Assembly (NCBI GenBank): GCA_036387135.1
Contig: DASVUH010000025.1
Coordinates: 124,001-188,000 of the forward strand
Reading direction: 5' to 3'
Length of the DNA stretch: 64,000 nucleotides
DNA from: JALZCH01 sp036387135
GTDB lineage: Bacteria > Acidobacteriota > Blastocatellia > Pyrinomonadales > Pyrinomonadaceae
This document shows positions 42,461 through 52,445 of the stretch, in pieces. The number at the start of each line of letters is the position of its first letter. Position 1 is the first letter of the stretch. The position numbers and the translations under genes were made by a program. A model generated the notes under the pieces. It was given only the letters and a program-made list of their open reading frames with translations. It was not told where the DNA came from and did no database searches.

Positions 42461-43108
42461 GTGCTTCGCATAACCGAAATTTTCCGCTCGATTCAAGGCG
42501 AATCAACTCACGCCGGACGCGCTTGTTCGTTCATCAGATTAACCGGCTGCCCGATGCGTTGCCGATGGTGCGATTCGGTTTACACTTTCACCGGCGGCGA
42601 GCGGATGACGGTTGACGAAATTCTCGCGCAAGTCCGCGCTTTCAATGTTCCGCTCGTCGAAATCACGGGCGGCGAACCGCTTGTCCAAAAAGCGGTTTTT
42701 CCTTTGATTGAAAAACTTTGCGATGAAAATTTTGAAGTTTTAATCGAAACCGGCGGTTACGTTTCGACCGAAATGGTTGACGTGCGCGCTAAAATTATTT
42801 TGGACGTAAAATGTCCGGCGTCGGGCGAAGCCGAGCGAAATTACTGGGCGAATCTGGAACGCCTCAGAGCCGACAAGGACGAAATTAAATTTGTCGTCGC
42901 CGACCGGAACGATTTGGAATTTGCCCGGCAAGTCGTTGAAAAATATGATTTGGAAGAGCGCGCCAAAGCTGTTTTGATTTCGCCTGTCTGGAACGAAATG
43001 GATTTGATTGAAACGGCGAACTGGGTTGCTGCAAGCAATCTGAAAAACGCGCGGATGCAGTTGCAGCTTCACAAATACATTTGGGGCGCTGATGTTCACG
43101 GAGTTTAA
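42461..43108 (+). CDS. queE: 7-Carboxy-7-deazaguanine synthase
   Basis: A radical SAM enzyme that converts 6-carboxytetrahydropterin to 7-carboxy-7-deazaguanine in queuosine/preQ0 synthesis. The 215-residue protein has the cluster motif CPMRCRWC (residues 30-37), the radical SAM GGEP motif (EITGGEPLVQKAVFPLIEKL, about 68-87) and the usual compact length. The start is GTG 42461, giving MLRITEIFRSIQGEST. It is immediately followed by queC; queD and other queuosine genes are not in the window. Confidence 0.96.
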   Translation: MLRITEIFRSIQGESTHAGRACSFIRLTGCPMRCRWCDSVYTFTGGERMTVDEILAQVRAFNVPLVEITGGEPLVQKAVFPLIEKLCDENFEVLIETGGYVSTEMVDVRAKIILDVKCPASGEAERNYWANLERLRADKDEIKFVVADRNDLEFARQVVEKYDLEERAKAVLISPVWNEMDLIETANWVAASNLKNARMQLQLHKYIWGADVHGV

Positions 43109-43828
43109 GTGAGTTCAAAGTTCAAAGTTCAAAGCTCAAAGTTGGCGATTTGTCTGGTTTCGGGCGGAATGGATTCTTGCGTGACGGCTGCGATTGCTAA
43201 CGAAGAAAACGACGAATTGGCGTTTTTGCACGTTTCTTACGGACAGCGCACCGAACGGCGAGAGCGGCAGGCTTTTGAAGCGATTGCAGAATTTTACAAC
43301 GTCAGGAAAAAGCTCGCGGTTTCGATTGAACATTTGGCGCGCATCGGCGGTTCGTCTTTGACGGATATAGAAATGAAAGTCACGGAGGCGGATTTAGAGT
43401 CAAAAGCGATTCCGACTTCGTATGTTCCGTTTCGCAATGCTCATTTGCTGGCGATTGCGGCAAGCTGGGCTGAAGTTTCGGAGGCGAATCGAATTTACAT
43501 CGGCGCGGTGGCGGAAGATTCGAGCGGTTATCCCGATTGCAGACCCGAATTTTATGCTGCGTTTCAGAAAACAATCGAAGTCGGAACAAAACCCGAAACA
43601 ATCATCGAAATTCGGACGCCGGTTATTGATTTGAAAAAATCGGAAATCGTGCGGCGCGGAGTTGAATTAAAAGCGCCTTTGCATTTAACCTGGTCTTGTT
43701 ATCAAAACACGGAAAAGGCTTGCGGGCGCTGCGATTCGTGCGTTCTGCGGCTGCGCGGATTTAGAGAAGCCGGATTGCGCGATCCTGTTGTTTATGAAGA
43801 AAAATTTTTACAACTTTTTGAAGTTTGA
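43109..43828 (+). CDS. queC: 7-Cyano-7-deazaguanine synthase
   Basis: Converts 7-carboxy-7-deazaguanine to preQ0 with ATP and ammonia. It has a PP-loop SGGMDSCVTAA (about 18-28), VSYGQRTERRERQAFEAI (about 42-59) and a C-terminal zinc site using CYQNTEKACGRCDSCVLR (about 196-213). The start is GTG 43109, immediately after the queE stop and five bases after GGAG. Its first 11 residues (SSKFKVQSSKL) are encoded by heptad repeats and are absent from the usual QueC start, where SGG begins near residue 8. A TTG at 43142 would give the standard length but lacks a good ribosome-binding site. Confidence 0.95.
   Translation: MSSKFKVQSSKLAICLVSGGMDSCVTAAIANEENDELAFLHVSYGQRTERRERQAFEAIAEFYNVRKKLAVSIEHLARIGGSSLTDIEMKVTEADLESKAIPTSYVPFRNAHLLAIAASWAEVSEANRIYIGAVAEDSSGYPDCRPEFYAAFQKTIEVGTKPETIIEIRTPVIDLKKSEIVRRGVELKAPLHLTWSCYQNTEKACGRCDSCVLRLRGFREAGLRDPVVYEEKFLQLFEV
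43113..43140. repeat. Heptad repeat at the 5' end of queC
   Basis: Three GTTCAAA units and one GCTCAAA unit lie in tandem. No matching complementary arm is near. Same unit as at 21725 and 49248. Confidence 0.85.
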
Positions 43829-43902
43829 GGTCATCACAAAGGGCAATCTCGCGTTATAATATCCACGCAGTTAATCGTTAAAACAATTTGAAGGAGAGTT
43901 TT

Positions 43903-44964
43903 ATGAAGCGGAATTTCTTTTTAGTTTCTTTTCTCGCGGCAATGCTGTTTGGTTCGAGCAGCCTCGTTGCCTTTGCCCAACAAACGCCCCCGAAAAAACC
44001 GGCGACTCCTGATGAAGAATGCGCCGAATTAATGAAATTATCGGATGAGCGGAAAGGTAAGTTTACTGCCGAACAAAAGAAAGCATATGATGAAGCCGTC
44101 AGCGAGTGTAAAAAAAGAGCTGACGTAGCGTCTCAAAATGCCAAAGTCCAGAATGAGGATAAGCTGATCGCCGCCACAATCAAAGAAGGCAATGCGGCTT
44201 TTAGCTCAAAAAACTACGATTTGGCGATTGCTAAATTCGACGAAGGCTACAACATTAACCAAACGTATATTGGCAGCGCGCCGGTTTTCTTAAACAACAA
44301 AGCGACCGCCCTCAGTTCGCGGGCTTCCGAACGGTTAAAAGCAGCCATCGCCAATAATAACGACAAAGCGATGAAAGAGCAGGCGAAACAAGATTGGCTG
44401 AATTCATATGAAGCAGCCAGCAAGTCTTTGCAGCTCACGAAAAATCCGCCGGCAAGTGCCTCTCCCGAAGAACAGAAAACGGCTCAACAAAATAAATACG
44501 ACGCTCTCGTTAGAATGACACAGGCTTTACGTTTGTTGACACTTAACAAACTCGACACGTCGAAAAGCGCCGAAATTAAATCGGCTTATCAAGAATATCT
44601 GACGGTTGAAACTGATTCAGCCAAGAAAACAGCCGGTCAAATGCAGTATGCCGATTTGCTTCGTGAAACCGGAGATTGCGAAAGCGCGGCGGCGGAATAT
44701 CAGAAAATTTTAGCCGAAAAAGCAGACGATGCGGACGCACTCGCCGGTGCTGGTTTGTGCTTGTTCAATAACGGCGTGGCTTCCGATAACAAAGACCTGA
44801 TGCAGCAAGGAATGAACACGCTGACGCGGTTTGTCGAAGTCGCTCCTGATACTCACAGACTCAAAGAAAGCGTAAAAAGCGCTATCGAGTATTTAAAAAC
44901 CGAGCAAAAGATTGCTCCGCAAAAAGGCGGCAAGTCTGCTGCTCCGGCTAGAAAACGTGGGTAA
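43903..44964 (+). CDS. Exported TPR-like protein
   Basis: A 353-residue protein whose ATG at 43903 follows a good AAGGAG site. The signal peptide (FFLVSFLAAMLFGSSSLVAFAQ) is followed by an acidic/basic helical segment with Cys and by TPR-like helix pairs (about 90-330; NAAFSSKNYDLAIAKFDEGY, then AGLCLFNNGV). The C-terminus is basic (KGGKSAAPARKRG). The function is probably scaffolding in the periplasm. A TATAAT at 43855-43860 may serve as -10. A perfect terminator follows. Confidence 0.85.
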   Translation: MKRNFFLVSFLAAMLFGSSSLVAFAQQTPPKKPATPDEECAELMKLSDERKGKFTAEQKKAYDEAVSECKKRADVASQNAKVQNEDKLIAATIKEGNAAFSSKNYDLAIAKFDEGYNINQTYIGSAPVFLNNKATALSSRASERLKAAIANNNDKAMKEQAKQDWLNSYEAASKSLQLTKNPPASASPEEQKTAQQNKYDALVRMTQALRLLTLNKLDTSKSAEIKSAYQEYLTVETDSAKKTAGQMQYADLLRETGDCESAAAEYQKILAEKADDADALAGAGLCLFNNGVASDNKDLMQQGMNTLTRFVEVAPDTHRLKESVKSAIEYLKTEQKIAPQKGGKSAAPARKRG

Positions 44965-44981
44965 TTGAGATTTAGAAAAAC

Positions 44982-45021
44982 AAAAAAAGACCGCTTTCTA
45001 AAGTGAAAGCGGTCTTTTTTT
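44982..45021 (+). terminator. Terminator after the TPR gene
   Basis: A perfect 17-bp stem (44982-44998 with 45005-45021) that includes A- and T-runs and has a six-base loop. Confidence 0.9.
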
Positions 45022-45070
45022 GTTTCTTTTGACCGAAAACTCGTCAAAACTTTAATTTCAAATTTCATCT

Positions 45071-45100
45071 TGACAGATTAAACGACAAAACGATACGATA
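45071..45100 (+). promoter_or_regulatory. Sigma70-type promoter of the pilus motor operon
   Basis: TTGACA (45071-45076), an 18-base spacer and TACGAT (45095-45100) resemble the consensus. A 7-bp stem (AAAACGG 45107-45113 with CCGTTTT 45122-45128) lies at the expected start of the transcript, giving about a 110-base leader before pilB. Confidence 0.6.
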
Positions 45101-45222
45101 ATTGCAAAACGGTGTTAAAGCCGTTTTACCAATGCATACCTCAATCAAGTTTGTCGGCTTATCCAAAAAAGGATGCTTTTAAAGTTCGTCAACAAATCCC
45201 CAGCAAAGCGAACGTTAATTAA

Positions 45223-47076
45223 ATGTCAGCTAAATTAGGTGAAATACTTGTCCGCGAGAATCTGCTTACGCCCGCCCAACTGCGTGAAGCCTTAGAATAC
45301 CAACGCGAGCACGGCGGCAGACTCGGCTATAATCTCGTCAAATTGGGATTATTAAACGATGATGTGATTACTGCGGTTTTATCGCGGCAGTACGGCGTTC
45401 CGTCGGTTAATCTCGACCTTTTCGAGATTGATACGTCCGTTATCAATCTTATTTCGCACGAAGTGGTTCATAAATATTCGGTTTTACCGGTTTCCAGAGT
45501 CGGCGCAACGCTGACTTTGGCGATGGCTGACCCGACGAACGTTTTTGCGATGGACGACATTAAATTTATGACCGGCTTAAACATCGAGCCGGTCGTCGTC
45601 TCCGAGGCATCCGTGCAGGAAGCGATTGCTAAATATTACAGTCCGACCAGAGAGATTGAAGTGGTCGGTATGCCCGGTTTTGACACTTCGATTTTTGAGC
45701 GTTTTGACGCTCAGACGATTGGCAAAAACGGCAATGGAAACGGCACAAAAAGAGGATTTGCGCCCGAATCGGAAAAACTGGGGCAGGATGATTTATCGGT
45801 TTCGCTCGATGAATTTGAATTCGACGCTCCGCCGGAGGGCGAGCTTGAAGTTCTAAATACAGATGACGAAATTGACCTGGCGCAGCTTTCCAAATCGAGC
45901 GAAGACGCGCCCGTAGTTCGTCTCGTCAACGTTTTGCTGGTTGATTCATTGCGGCGCGGCGCGTCCGACATTCACATCGAGCCTTACGAAAAAGATTTTC
46001 GCATTCGTTTCCGCATTGACGGCGTGCTTTACGACGTGATGCATCCGCCTATAAAGATGCGCGACGCTTTGACCTCACGCCTCAAAATTATGTCAAAGCT
46101 CGACATTGCGGAAAAACGCTTGCCGCAGGACGGGCGCATCAAGATTAAAGTTAAAGTTGACAACAAATCGCGCGAATTAGATTTCCGCGTTTCCACGCTG
46201 CCAACATTGTTCGGCGAAAAAGTCGTGCTTCGTCTTTTGGATAAAGAAAAGCTGATGCTCGATATGACCAAGCTCGGTTTTGAAGAGGAGAGCTTAGTAA
46301 AATTCAAGCGCAACATTTCCAAACCTTATGGAATGGTCTTGGTTACGGGACCGACCGGCTCCGGTAAAACGAACACTCTTTATTCCGCTCTGCAAGCCCT
46401 AAATACGAATGAAACGAATATTATGACGGCGGAAGACCCGGTCGAATTTAACTTACCGGGAATCAACCAGGTGCAGATGAAAGAGCAAATCGGATTGAAT
46501 TTCGCCGCCGCTTTGCGTTCATTCCTGCGCCAGGACCCGAACATCATTCTCGTCGGTGAAATCCGCGATTTTGAAACGGCTGAAATTGCCATCAAAGCAG
46601 CCTTGACCGGGCACATGGTTTTATCTACTCTGCATACTAACGATGCTCCTTCGACCGTATCGCGTCTGATGAATATGGGTATCGAGCCGTTTTTGGTGGC
46701 AACCAGCGTCAACTTGATTCAAGCGCAGCGCTTGATTCGTCGAATCTGTACCAACTGCAAAGAAGAACATTCCGTCCCGGTCGAAGCGATGCTCGAAGTA
46801 GGATTTCCGAGCGGAGAAGCCGAAAAAGTTAAAACCTTCAAAGGTCGCGGATGCGACAAATGCAACGGCACCGGATATAAAGGTCGAGTCGGTCTCTACG
46901 AAGTTTTGGAAATGACCGACGATTTGCGCGAGCTGATTTTAATCGGCGCTTCGGCGCTCGAACTCAGAAAAAAAGCGATTGACACGGGAATGATAACTCT
47001 GCGTCAATCCGGTTTGGAAAAAATTCGCACCGGAATGACGACTTTGGAAGAAGTAGTCAGAGAAACGGTAAGTTAG
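45223..47076 (+). CDS. pilB: Type IV pilus extension ATPase
   Basis: A 617-residue cytoplasmic secretion ATPase that drives pilus assembly. The N-terminal GspE/PilB domain (LGEILVRENLLTPAQLREAL, about 5-24) is followed by an acidic linker (about 165-225), the ATPase domain with Walker A GPTGSGKT (about 377-384), Walker B ILVGEIRD (about 437-444) and a tetracysteine zinc element (CTNCKEE, CDKCNGTGYKGR). It heads a plus-strand unit with a basic exported protein, pilT and pilC. Confidence 0.96.
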   Translation: MSAKLGEILVRENLLTPAQLREALEYQREHGGRLGYNLVKLGLLNDDVITAVLSRQYGVPSVNLDLFEIDTSVINLISHEVVHKYSVLPVSRVGATLTLAMADPTNVFAMDDIKFMTGLNIEPVVVSEASVQEAIAKYYSPTREIEVVGMPGFDTSIFERFDAQTIGKNGNGNGTKRGFAPESEKLGQDDLSVSLDEFEFDAPPEGELEVLNTDDEIDLAQLSKSSEDAPVVRLVNVLLVDSLRRGASDIHIEPYEKDFRIRFRIDGVLYDVMHPPIKMRDALTSRLKIMSKLDIAEKRLPQDGRIKIKVKVDNKSRELDFRVSTLPTLFGEKVVLRLLDKEKLMLDMTKLGFEEESLVKFKRNISKPYGMVLVTGPTGSGKTNTLYSALQALNTNETNIMTAEDPVEFNLPGINQVQMKEQIGLNFAAALRSFLRQDPNIILVGEIRDFETAEIAIKAALTGHMVLSTLHTNDAPSTVSRLMNMGIEPFLVATSVNLIQAQRLIRRICTNCKEEHSVPVEAMLEVGFPSGEAEKVKTFKGRGCDKCNGTGYKGRVGLYEVLEMTDDLRELILIGASALELRKKAIDTGMITLRQSGLEKIRTGMTTLEEVVRETVS

Positions 47077-47095
47077 TTTTAATAAGGAGATTTTT

Positions 47096-48008
<913 letters not shown>

Positions 48009-48016
48009 TTAGAAAA

Positions 48017-49240
48017 GTGCTCCACGAACAACATTCTGTTGGGCAGCAAATCTCCCTGCCCGATTTACTGAGAAAAATGACTGACCTCGGAGGCTCGGAT
48101 TTGCATTTAACGACAAATTCGGCGCCGCAGGTTCGCGTACACGGTCATTTGCAGCCGCTTCCCGGCTACGCCGCAATGTCGGCAGCCGAGACGAAACAGC
48201 TCGCTTATTCGGTTTTGACCGACGCGCAAAAACATCGTTTTGAAGAAGCTCTCGAACTCGACTTTTCGTTTGGTTTAAAAGGAATGTCGCGTTTCCGCGC
48301 CAATCTTTTCAACCAAAAAGGCGCGGTCGGCGCAGTTTTCCGCGCGATTCCTTACGAAATCAAAGGTTTTGAAAATCTCGGATTGCCGCCGGTCGTCAAA
48401 GATTTGTGCAACAAACCGCGCGGTTTGATTCTCGTCACCGGACCGACCGGTTCGGGTAAATCAACGACGCTTGCCGCAATGATTGACAAAATCAATCAAG
48501 AGCGGCGCGAGCATATTCTGACAATTGAAGACCCGATTGAGTTTCTGCACCCGCACAAAAACTGTGTCGTCAACCAGCGCGAAGTCCACTCCGATACGCA
48601 CGGTTTCGCTCCCGCTTTGAAATCCGCTCTCCGCCAAGACCCGGACGTTGTTCTTGTCGGCGAAATGCGCGATCTGGAAACAATCGAAATGGCTCTGCGA
48701 ATCGCGGAAACCGGGCACTTAACTTTCGCCACGCTGCACACGAACTCCGCCGCTTCGACGATTAACCGTATCATTGACGTTTTCCCTTCGGCGCAGCAAT
48801 CGCAGATTCGCACGCAGTTGTCGCTCGTTCTCGAAGGCATTCTTTGCCAAGCTCTCCTGCCAAAACCCGACGGCGCGGGACGCGCAATGGCGCTCGAAAT
48901 TCTAATTCCGAACGCCGCTATTCGCAACCTGATCCGCGAAGACAAAATTCACCAGATTTATTCGATGATGCAAACCGGGCAGGACAAATACGGAATGCAG
49001 ACGTTTAACCAATCGCTCGCCACGCTCCATCATAAACGCCTCATTTCGCTCGACACGGCAATGGCTCGCTCGTCAAACACCGACGAATTAAAAACTCTCA
49101 TCGAGCGCGGCGCAGGTCTTAACAGCAACTACGGCGGACAAGGACGCCCGCAAATCACTCCAAACGGCGCGACGAACGGCGGCAACGGAAGTCCTTACGC
49201 GCAAGGTCGTCCCATCGGCTCACGCCCGCCGACTCGTTAA
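48017..49240 (+). CDS. pilT: Type IV pilus retraction ATPase
   Basis: A hexameric ATPase that depolymerises pili and powers twitching. I use GTG 48017 (about 407 residues), because the frame open to 47957 runs through the repeat. SLPDLLRKMTDLGGSDLHLT matches the usual PilT start. Walker A GPTGSGKSTTLAAM (about 141), EDPIEFLH, the Walker B region VVLVGEMRDLETIEMALRIA (about 212-231) and the AIRNLIREDKIHQIYSMMQT stretch (about 296-315) are typical. The C-terminal tail is Gly/Asn/Pro-rich (about 370-407). Confidence 0.95.
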   Translation: MLHEQHSVGQQISLPDLLRKMTDLGGSDLHLTTNSAPQVRVHGHLQPLPGYAAMSAAETKQLAYSVLTDAQKHRFEEALELDFSFGLKGMSRFRANLFNQKGAVGAVFRAIPYEIKGFENLGLPPVVKDLCNKPRGLILVTGPTGSGKSTTLAAMIDKINQERREHILTIEDPIEFLHPHKNCVVNQREVHSDTHGFAPALKSALRQDPDVVLVGEMRDLETIEMALRIAETGHLTFATLHTNSAASTINRIIDVFPSAQQSQIRTQLSLVLEGILCQALLPKPDGAGRAMALEILIPNAAIRNLIREDKIHQIYSMMQTGQDKYGMQTFNQSLATLHHKRLISLDTAMARSSNTDELKTLIERGAGLNSNYGGQGRPQITPNGATNGGNGSPYAQGRPIGSRPPTR

Positions 49241-49247
49241 GCAAGCA

Positions 49248-49335
49248 GTTCAAAGTTCAAGGTTCAAAGTTCAAAGTTTGATTGAATTTCGGAACCTGCT
49301 TTGAACTCAAATCAATAACTTTGAACCTTGAACTT
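49248..49335. repeat. Heptad STRR hairpin between pilT and pilC
   Basis: Units GTTCAAA and GTTCAAG occur in tandem at 49248-49276. Nineteen bases at 49253-49271 pair perfectly with 49317-49335. This is the same unit as in front of the sigma54 activator and inside queC. Confidence 0.88.
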
Positions 49336-49357
49336 GAAACCTTAAACTCCTGTAATT

Positions 49358-50590
49358 ATGCCCACATACGCTTTTAAAGGTCGCAATCGTTTGAACGAAA
49401 TGGTTTCGGGCGAGCGCGAAGCCGCCAGCCAGGACGCTCTGCGTCATCTTCTCCGCCGCGAGCAAATCATAATGACCTCGGCTTCGGAAAAAGGCAACGC
49501 GGTCAATTTACCGAAAGTACGAAAAAAGAAAAAAGTAAAATCCAAAGAGCTGGCAATTTTTACCCGTCAGTTTTCGGTGATGATTGACGCGGGTTTGCCG
49601 CTCGTCCAGTGTATCGAGATTCTCGCCGGACAACAGCAAAACGCCTTTTTCAGGGAAGTTTTGAATCAAGTCCGACAGGATGTCGAGGAAGGCGCGACGC
49701 TCGCAACCGCGCTCTCGAAACACCCGAAAGTTTTCGACAATCTTTATACGAATATGGTCGAAGCGGGCGAAACCGGCGGTGTGCTGGACATTATTTTGCA
49801 GCGTTTGGCGACTTTAATCGAAAAGATGGTCAAATTGAAGCGCAGCATCGTTTCGGCTTCGATTTACCCGACGGCGGTCGTTTTGGTGGCAATTGCGGCG
49901 GTGACGATTATTATGATCGTCGTCATTCCGCAGTTCGAGCAAATCTTTATGGGCTTGCTCGGACCCGGCAAACTGCTTCCACTGCCAACCAGAATCGTGA
50001 TGGCGATCAGCGGTTTTCTCGCCGGTTGGGGCGGTTTGGCTCTGCTGGCATCTATCGTCGGTGCGGCGACCGGAACTTTTTACTATTACAAAACTCCGAA
50101 AGGACGCTGGCAGATTGACGCACTGCTGCTGAGATTGCCCATTTTCGGAGGGATTTTGCGTAAAATCGCCGTCGCGCGTTTTTCCAGAATTCTCTCCACG
50201 CTGCTTTCATCGGGCGTTCCGATTATGCAGTCTCTGGAAATTACCGCCCGCACAGCCGGCAACGTCATCGTCGAAGACGCGATTTTAAAAGTGCGCGCCG
50301 GTGTCGAACGCGGTGAAAGCTTTGTCGAACCGCTCAGAGCGACCCAGGTTTTCCCCGATATGGTCGCGCAAATGATCGGCGTCGGCGAACAAACCGGCGC
50401 TCTTGACGCGATGCTGGGCAAAATCGCGGATTTCTACGAAGAAGAAGTTGACGCGGCAATTGCCGATTTGCTGGCGATGATCGAACCGGCTTTGATTGCG
50501 TTTCTCGGCATAACCATCGGCTCGATTGTTATTTCGATGTATTTACCGTTGTTTATGCTTATCGGAGAGCTTGCCAGCGCCGGAAAATAA
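49358..50590 (+). CDS. pilC: Type IV pilus inner-membrane platform protein
   Basis: A 410-residue GspF/PilC-family protein that couples the PilB/PilT motors to the pilus base. It has the N-terminal PTYAFKGRNRLNEMVSGERE and two repeated T2SSF domains (about 60-190 and 265-390, LAIFTRQFSVMIDAGLPLVQ and VARFSRILSTLLSSGVPIMQ). The membrane segments (about 175-198, 225-245, 380-400) are in the expected places. It closes the pilB-pilT-pilC unit and is followed by a terminator. Confidence 0.95.
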   Translation: MPTYAFKGRNRLNEMVSGEREAASQDALRHLLRREQIIMTSASEKGNAVNLPKVRKKKKVKSKELAIFTRQFSVMIDAGLPLVQCIEILAGQQQNAFFREVLNQVRQDVEEGATLATALSKHPKVFDNLYTNMVEAGETGGVLDIILQRLATLIEKMVKLKRSIVSASIYPTAVVLVAIAAVTIIMIVVIPQFEQIFMGLLGPGKLLPLPTRIVMAISGFLAGWGGLALLASIVGAATGTFYYYKTPKGRWQIDALLLRLPIFGGILRKIAVARFSRILSTLLSSGVPIMQSLEITARTAGNVIVEDAILKVRAGVERGESFVEPLRATQVFPDMVAQMIGVGEQTGALDAMLGKIADFYEEEVDAAIADLLAMIEPALIAFLGITIGSIVISMYLPLFMLIGELASAGK

Positions 50591-50607
50591 ATTTGATTTA
50601 ATCGTTA

Positions 50608-50646
50608 AAAAAAGCGGAACGCGCCATCCGGGAGCGTTCCGCTTTT
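50608..50646 (+). terminator. Terminator after pilC
   Basis: AAAAAAGCGGAACGC (50608-50622) pairs with GCGTTCCGCTTTTT (50634-50646) around an 11-base loop. Confidence 0.88.
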
Positions 50647-50681
50647 TCTGTTAAAGATAAAATTTATGATCAGAGCAGACG

Positions 50682-52370
50682 TTATCTTCGAGTTTTATTT
50701 AACATCGCTTCGCGTTTTGCCTTGAATTCGGTTCCCGGTTTCCATTCAGGGTAATTCGCAGTTTGAGCAACTCGATAACCGACCGTCAAAAGCAATTGCG
50801 CGTCCTCGACCGCGCCCGCCAAATCCCAATCAGGTTTTACTTCGTCCGACGGCTTGTGATAATCGCGGGCGGTATATTCGTCGCGTTTTTGCTGCGAATA
50901 ACCGGTGGGCTTGCCGATAAAATCTTCGCCCGAATCAATGTACAGCGCAGGAACGCCTTGTTTGGCAAATTCGAAATGATCCGAACGATAAAAGAAGCCT
51001 TTTTCCGGTTCGGGGTCGGGTTTTAAAATACGTTTTTGATCTCCGGCGGCTTGTTTTAAAACATCGTCGAGCGTCGAATTCCCGAAACCGACGACAACCA
51101 GATCGCTGGTTCTTCCCCATTGATTAACGCCGTCCATATTGATGTTGGCGACAGTTTTGGCAAGAGGGTAAATCGGATTTGCCGCGTAGTATTTCGCGCC
51201 GAGCAAGCCTTTTTCTTCGGCGGTGACGGCGAGAAATATTATCGAACGCTTCGGCGCCGGAGTCATTTTCGTAAACGCTTCGGCAATTTCAATCATCGCC
51301 GCCGTGCCTGAAGCGTTGTCGAGCGCGCCGTTGTAAATCTGGTCGCCTTTAGCGTTCGCATCGCGCCCCAAATGATCCCAATGCGCCGAATAAACGATGT
51401 ATTCGTTTTTCATTTGCGGGTCGGAGCCTTCCAATTTTGCGATGACGTTTTGCGAATCAATCTGGCGCAGAGTGTTTTTCAATTCAAAATTCGCTTTGGC
51501 GTTTAATGCGACGGGTTTGAAATTTTTGTTCGTTGCGCTCTTTTTTAGAGCATCGAAATCCTGACCGCCCGCTGCAAACAATTCTTTCGCGCGGTCGAGC
51601 CTGATCCACGATTCGACGCCGACTCGTCCCATATTTTTATCCGCCTGCGTGATGTCGAAATTCTCGCGTCCCCAGCTTCCCGAAACGACTTCGTAAGGAT
51701 AACCGGCAGGCTCGGTTTCGTGAACGATGATGCACGCCGCCGCGCCTTTTTCCGAAGCGATTTCGTATTTGTAAGTCCAGCGCCCGTAATAAGTCATCGC
51801 GCGACCTTTGAACATTTTATCGTCGAGCTTTGCAGAATTGTTCGGGTCGGGAACAGCCGGATCATTAATCAGCATCACGACGGTTTTGCCGCGCACGTCA
51901 ACGCCTTTGTAATCGTCCCAGCCGTATTCCGGCGCGACAACTCCATAGCCGACAAAAACGATGTCGGAATTTTCAACCTTGACTTCCGGCACGTAGCGGC
52001 GCGAAACCGCCACGTATTCGTCGGGGAAATTCAGGTTCATCGTTTTGCCGCCCGCCGTAAAAGACGCTTTCGGCTGCGCGGTAAAACCGGCGAGCGGAAC
52101 TTTTTGCACGTAACTGCCATCGGTGTTTCCCGGTTTGAGTCCTAATTTTTTGAACTCGGAAACGAGATAATTAACGGTCAATTCTTCGCCGCGCGTTCCC
52201 GGACCGCGACCTTCAAATTCATCGGACGCGAGCACTTTCGTATGACGCAAAATATCGGCGCTCGTAATGCTGCCGAGCGCCCGTCTGAGCGAAGTTTCGG
52301 TTTGCGCGGCGAGTGAGATCGCGAGCGCGGACAAACACAAAGCGGTGAAAAAGATTGATGTTTTTTTCAT
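50682..52370 (-). CDS. Secreted M28-family peptidase with PA domain
   Basis: A 562-residue exported zinc aminopeptidase. I start at ATG 52370, giving the signal peptide MKKTSIFFTALCLSALAISL; the frame upstream to 52418 is unlikely to be translated. A protease-associated domain (about 125-250) precedes the M28 core with YSAHWDHLG (about 318), NGALDNASGTAAMIEIAEA (about 335-353) and VTAEEKGLLGAKYYAANP (about 367-384), and an FKAKREAMLNKTRR tail. It converges on pilC and is divergent from the CYTH-like gene. Confidence 0.92.
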   Translation of the reverse strand: MKKTSIFFTALCLSALAISLAAQTETSLRRALGSITSADILRHTKVLASDEFEGRGPGTRGEELTVNYLVSEFKKLGLKPGNTDGSYVQKVPLAGFTAQPKASFTAGGKTMNLNFPDEYVAVSRRYVPEVKVENSDIVFVGYGVVAPEYGWDDYKGVDVRGKTVVMLINDPAVPDPNNSAKLDDKMFKGRAMTYYGRWTYKYEIASEKGAAACIIVHETEPAGYPYEVVSGSWGRENFDITQADKNMGRVGVESWIRLDRAKELFAAGGQDFDALKKSATNKNFKPVALNAKANFELKNTLRQIDSQNVIAKLEGSDPQMKNEYIVYSAHWDHLGRDANAKGDQIYNGALDNASGTAAMIEIAEAFTKMTPAPKRSIIFLAVTAEEKGLLGAKYYAANPIYPLAKTVANINMDGVNQWGRTSDLVVVGFGNSTLDDVLKQAAGDQKRILKPDPEPEKGFFYRSDHFEFAKQGVPALYIDSGEDFIGKPTGYSQQKRDEYTARDYHKPSDEVKPDWDLAGAVEDAQLLLTVGYRVAQTANYPEWKPGTEFKAKREAMLNKTRR

Positions 52371-52445
52371 AAATTTATTCGGCTTTTGCTTTTCTAAACT
52401 GATTTCAAATTTTATCATTAAACCGTAATTTGTTTTAAAGCCGAG

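Noticed and set aside
43109..43140. Repeat in queC as a frameshift or assembly artefact
   Set aside because: The reading frame continues intact into QueC and a ribosome-binding site precedes the GTG, so it is more likely genuine.
45101..45222. c-di-GMP riboswitch upstream of pilB
   Set aside because: The leader has a short hairpin but not the conserved GEMM core sequences.
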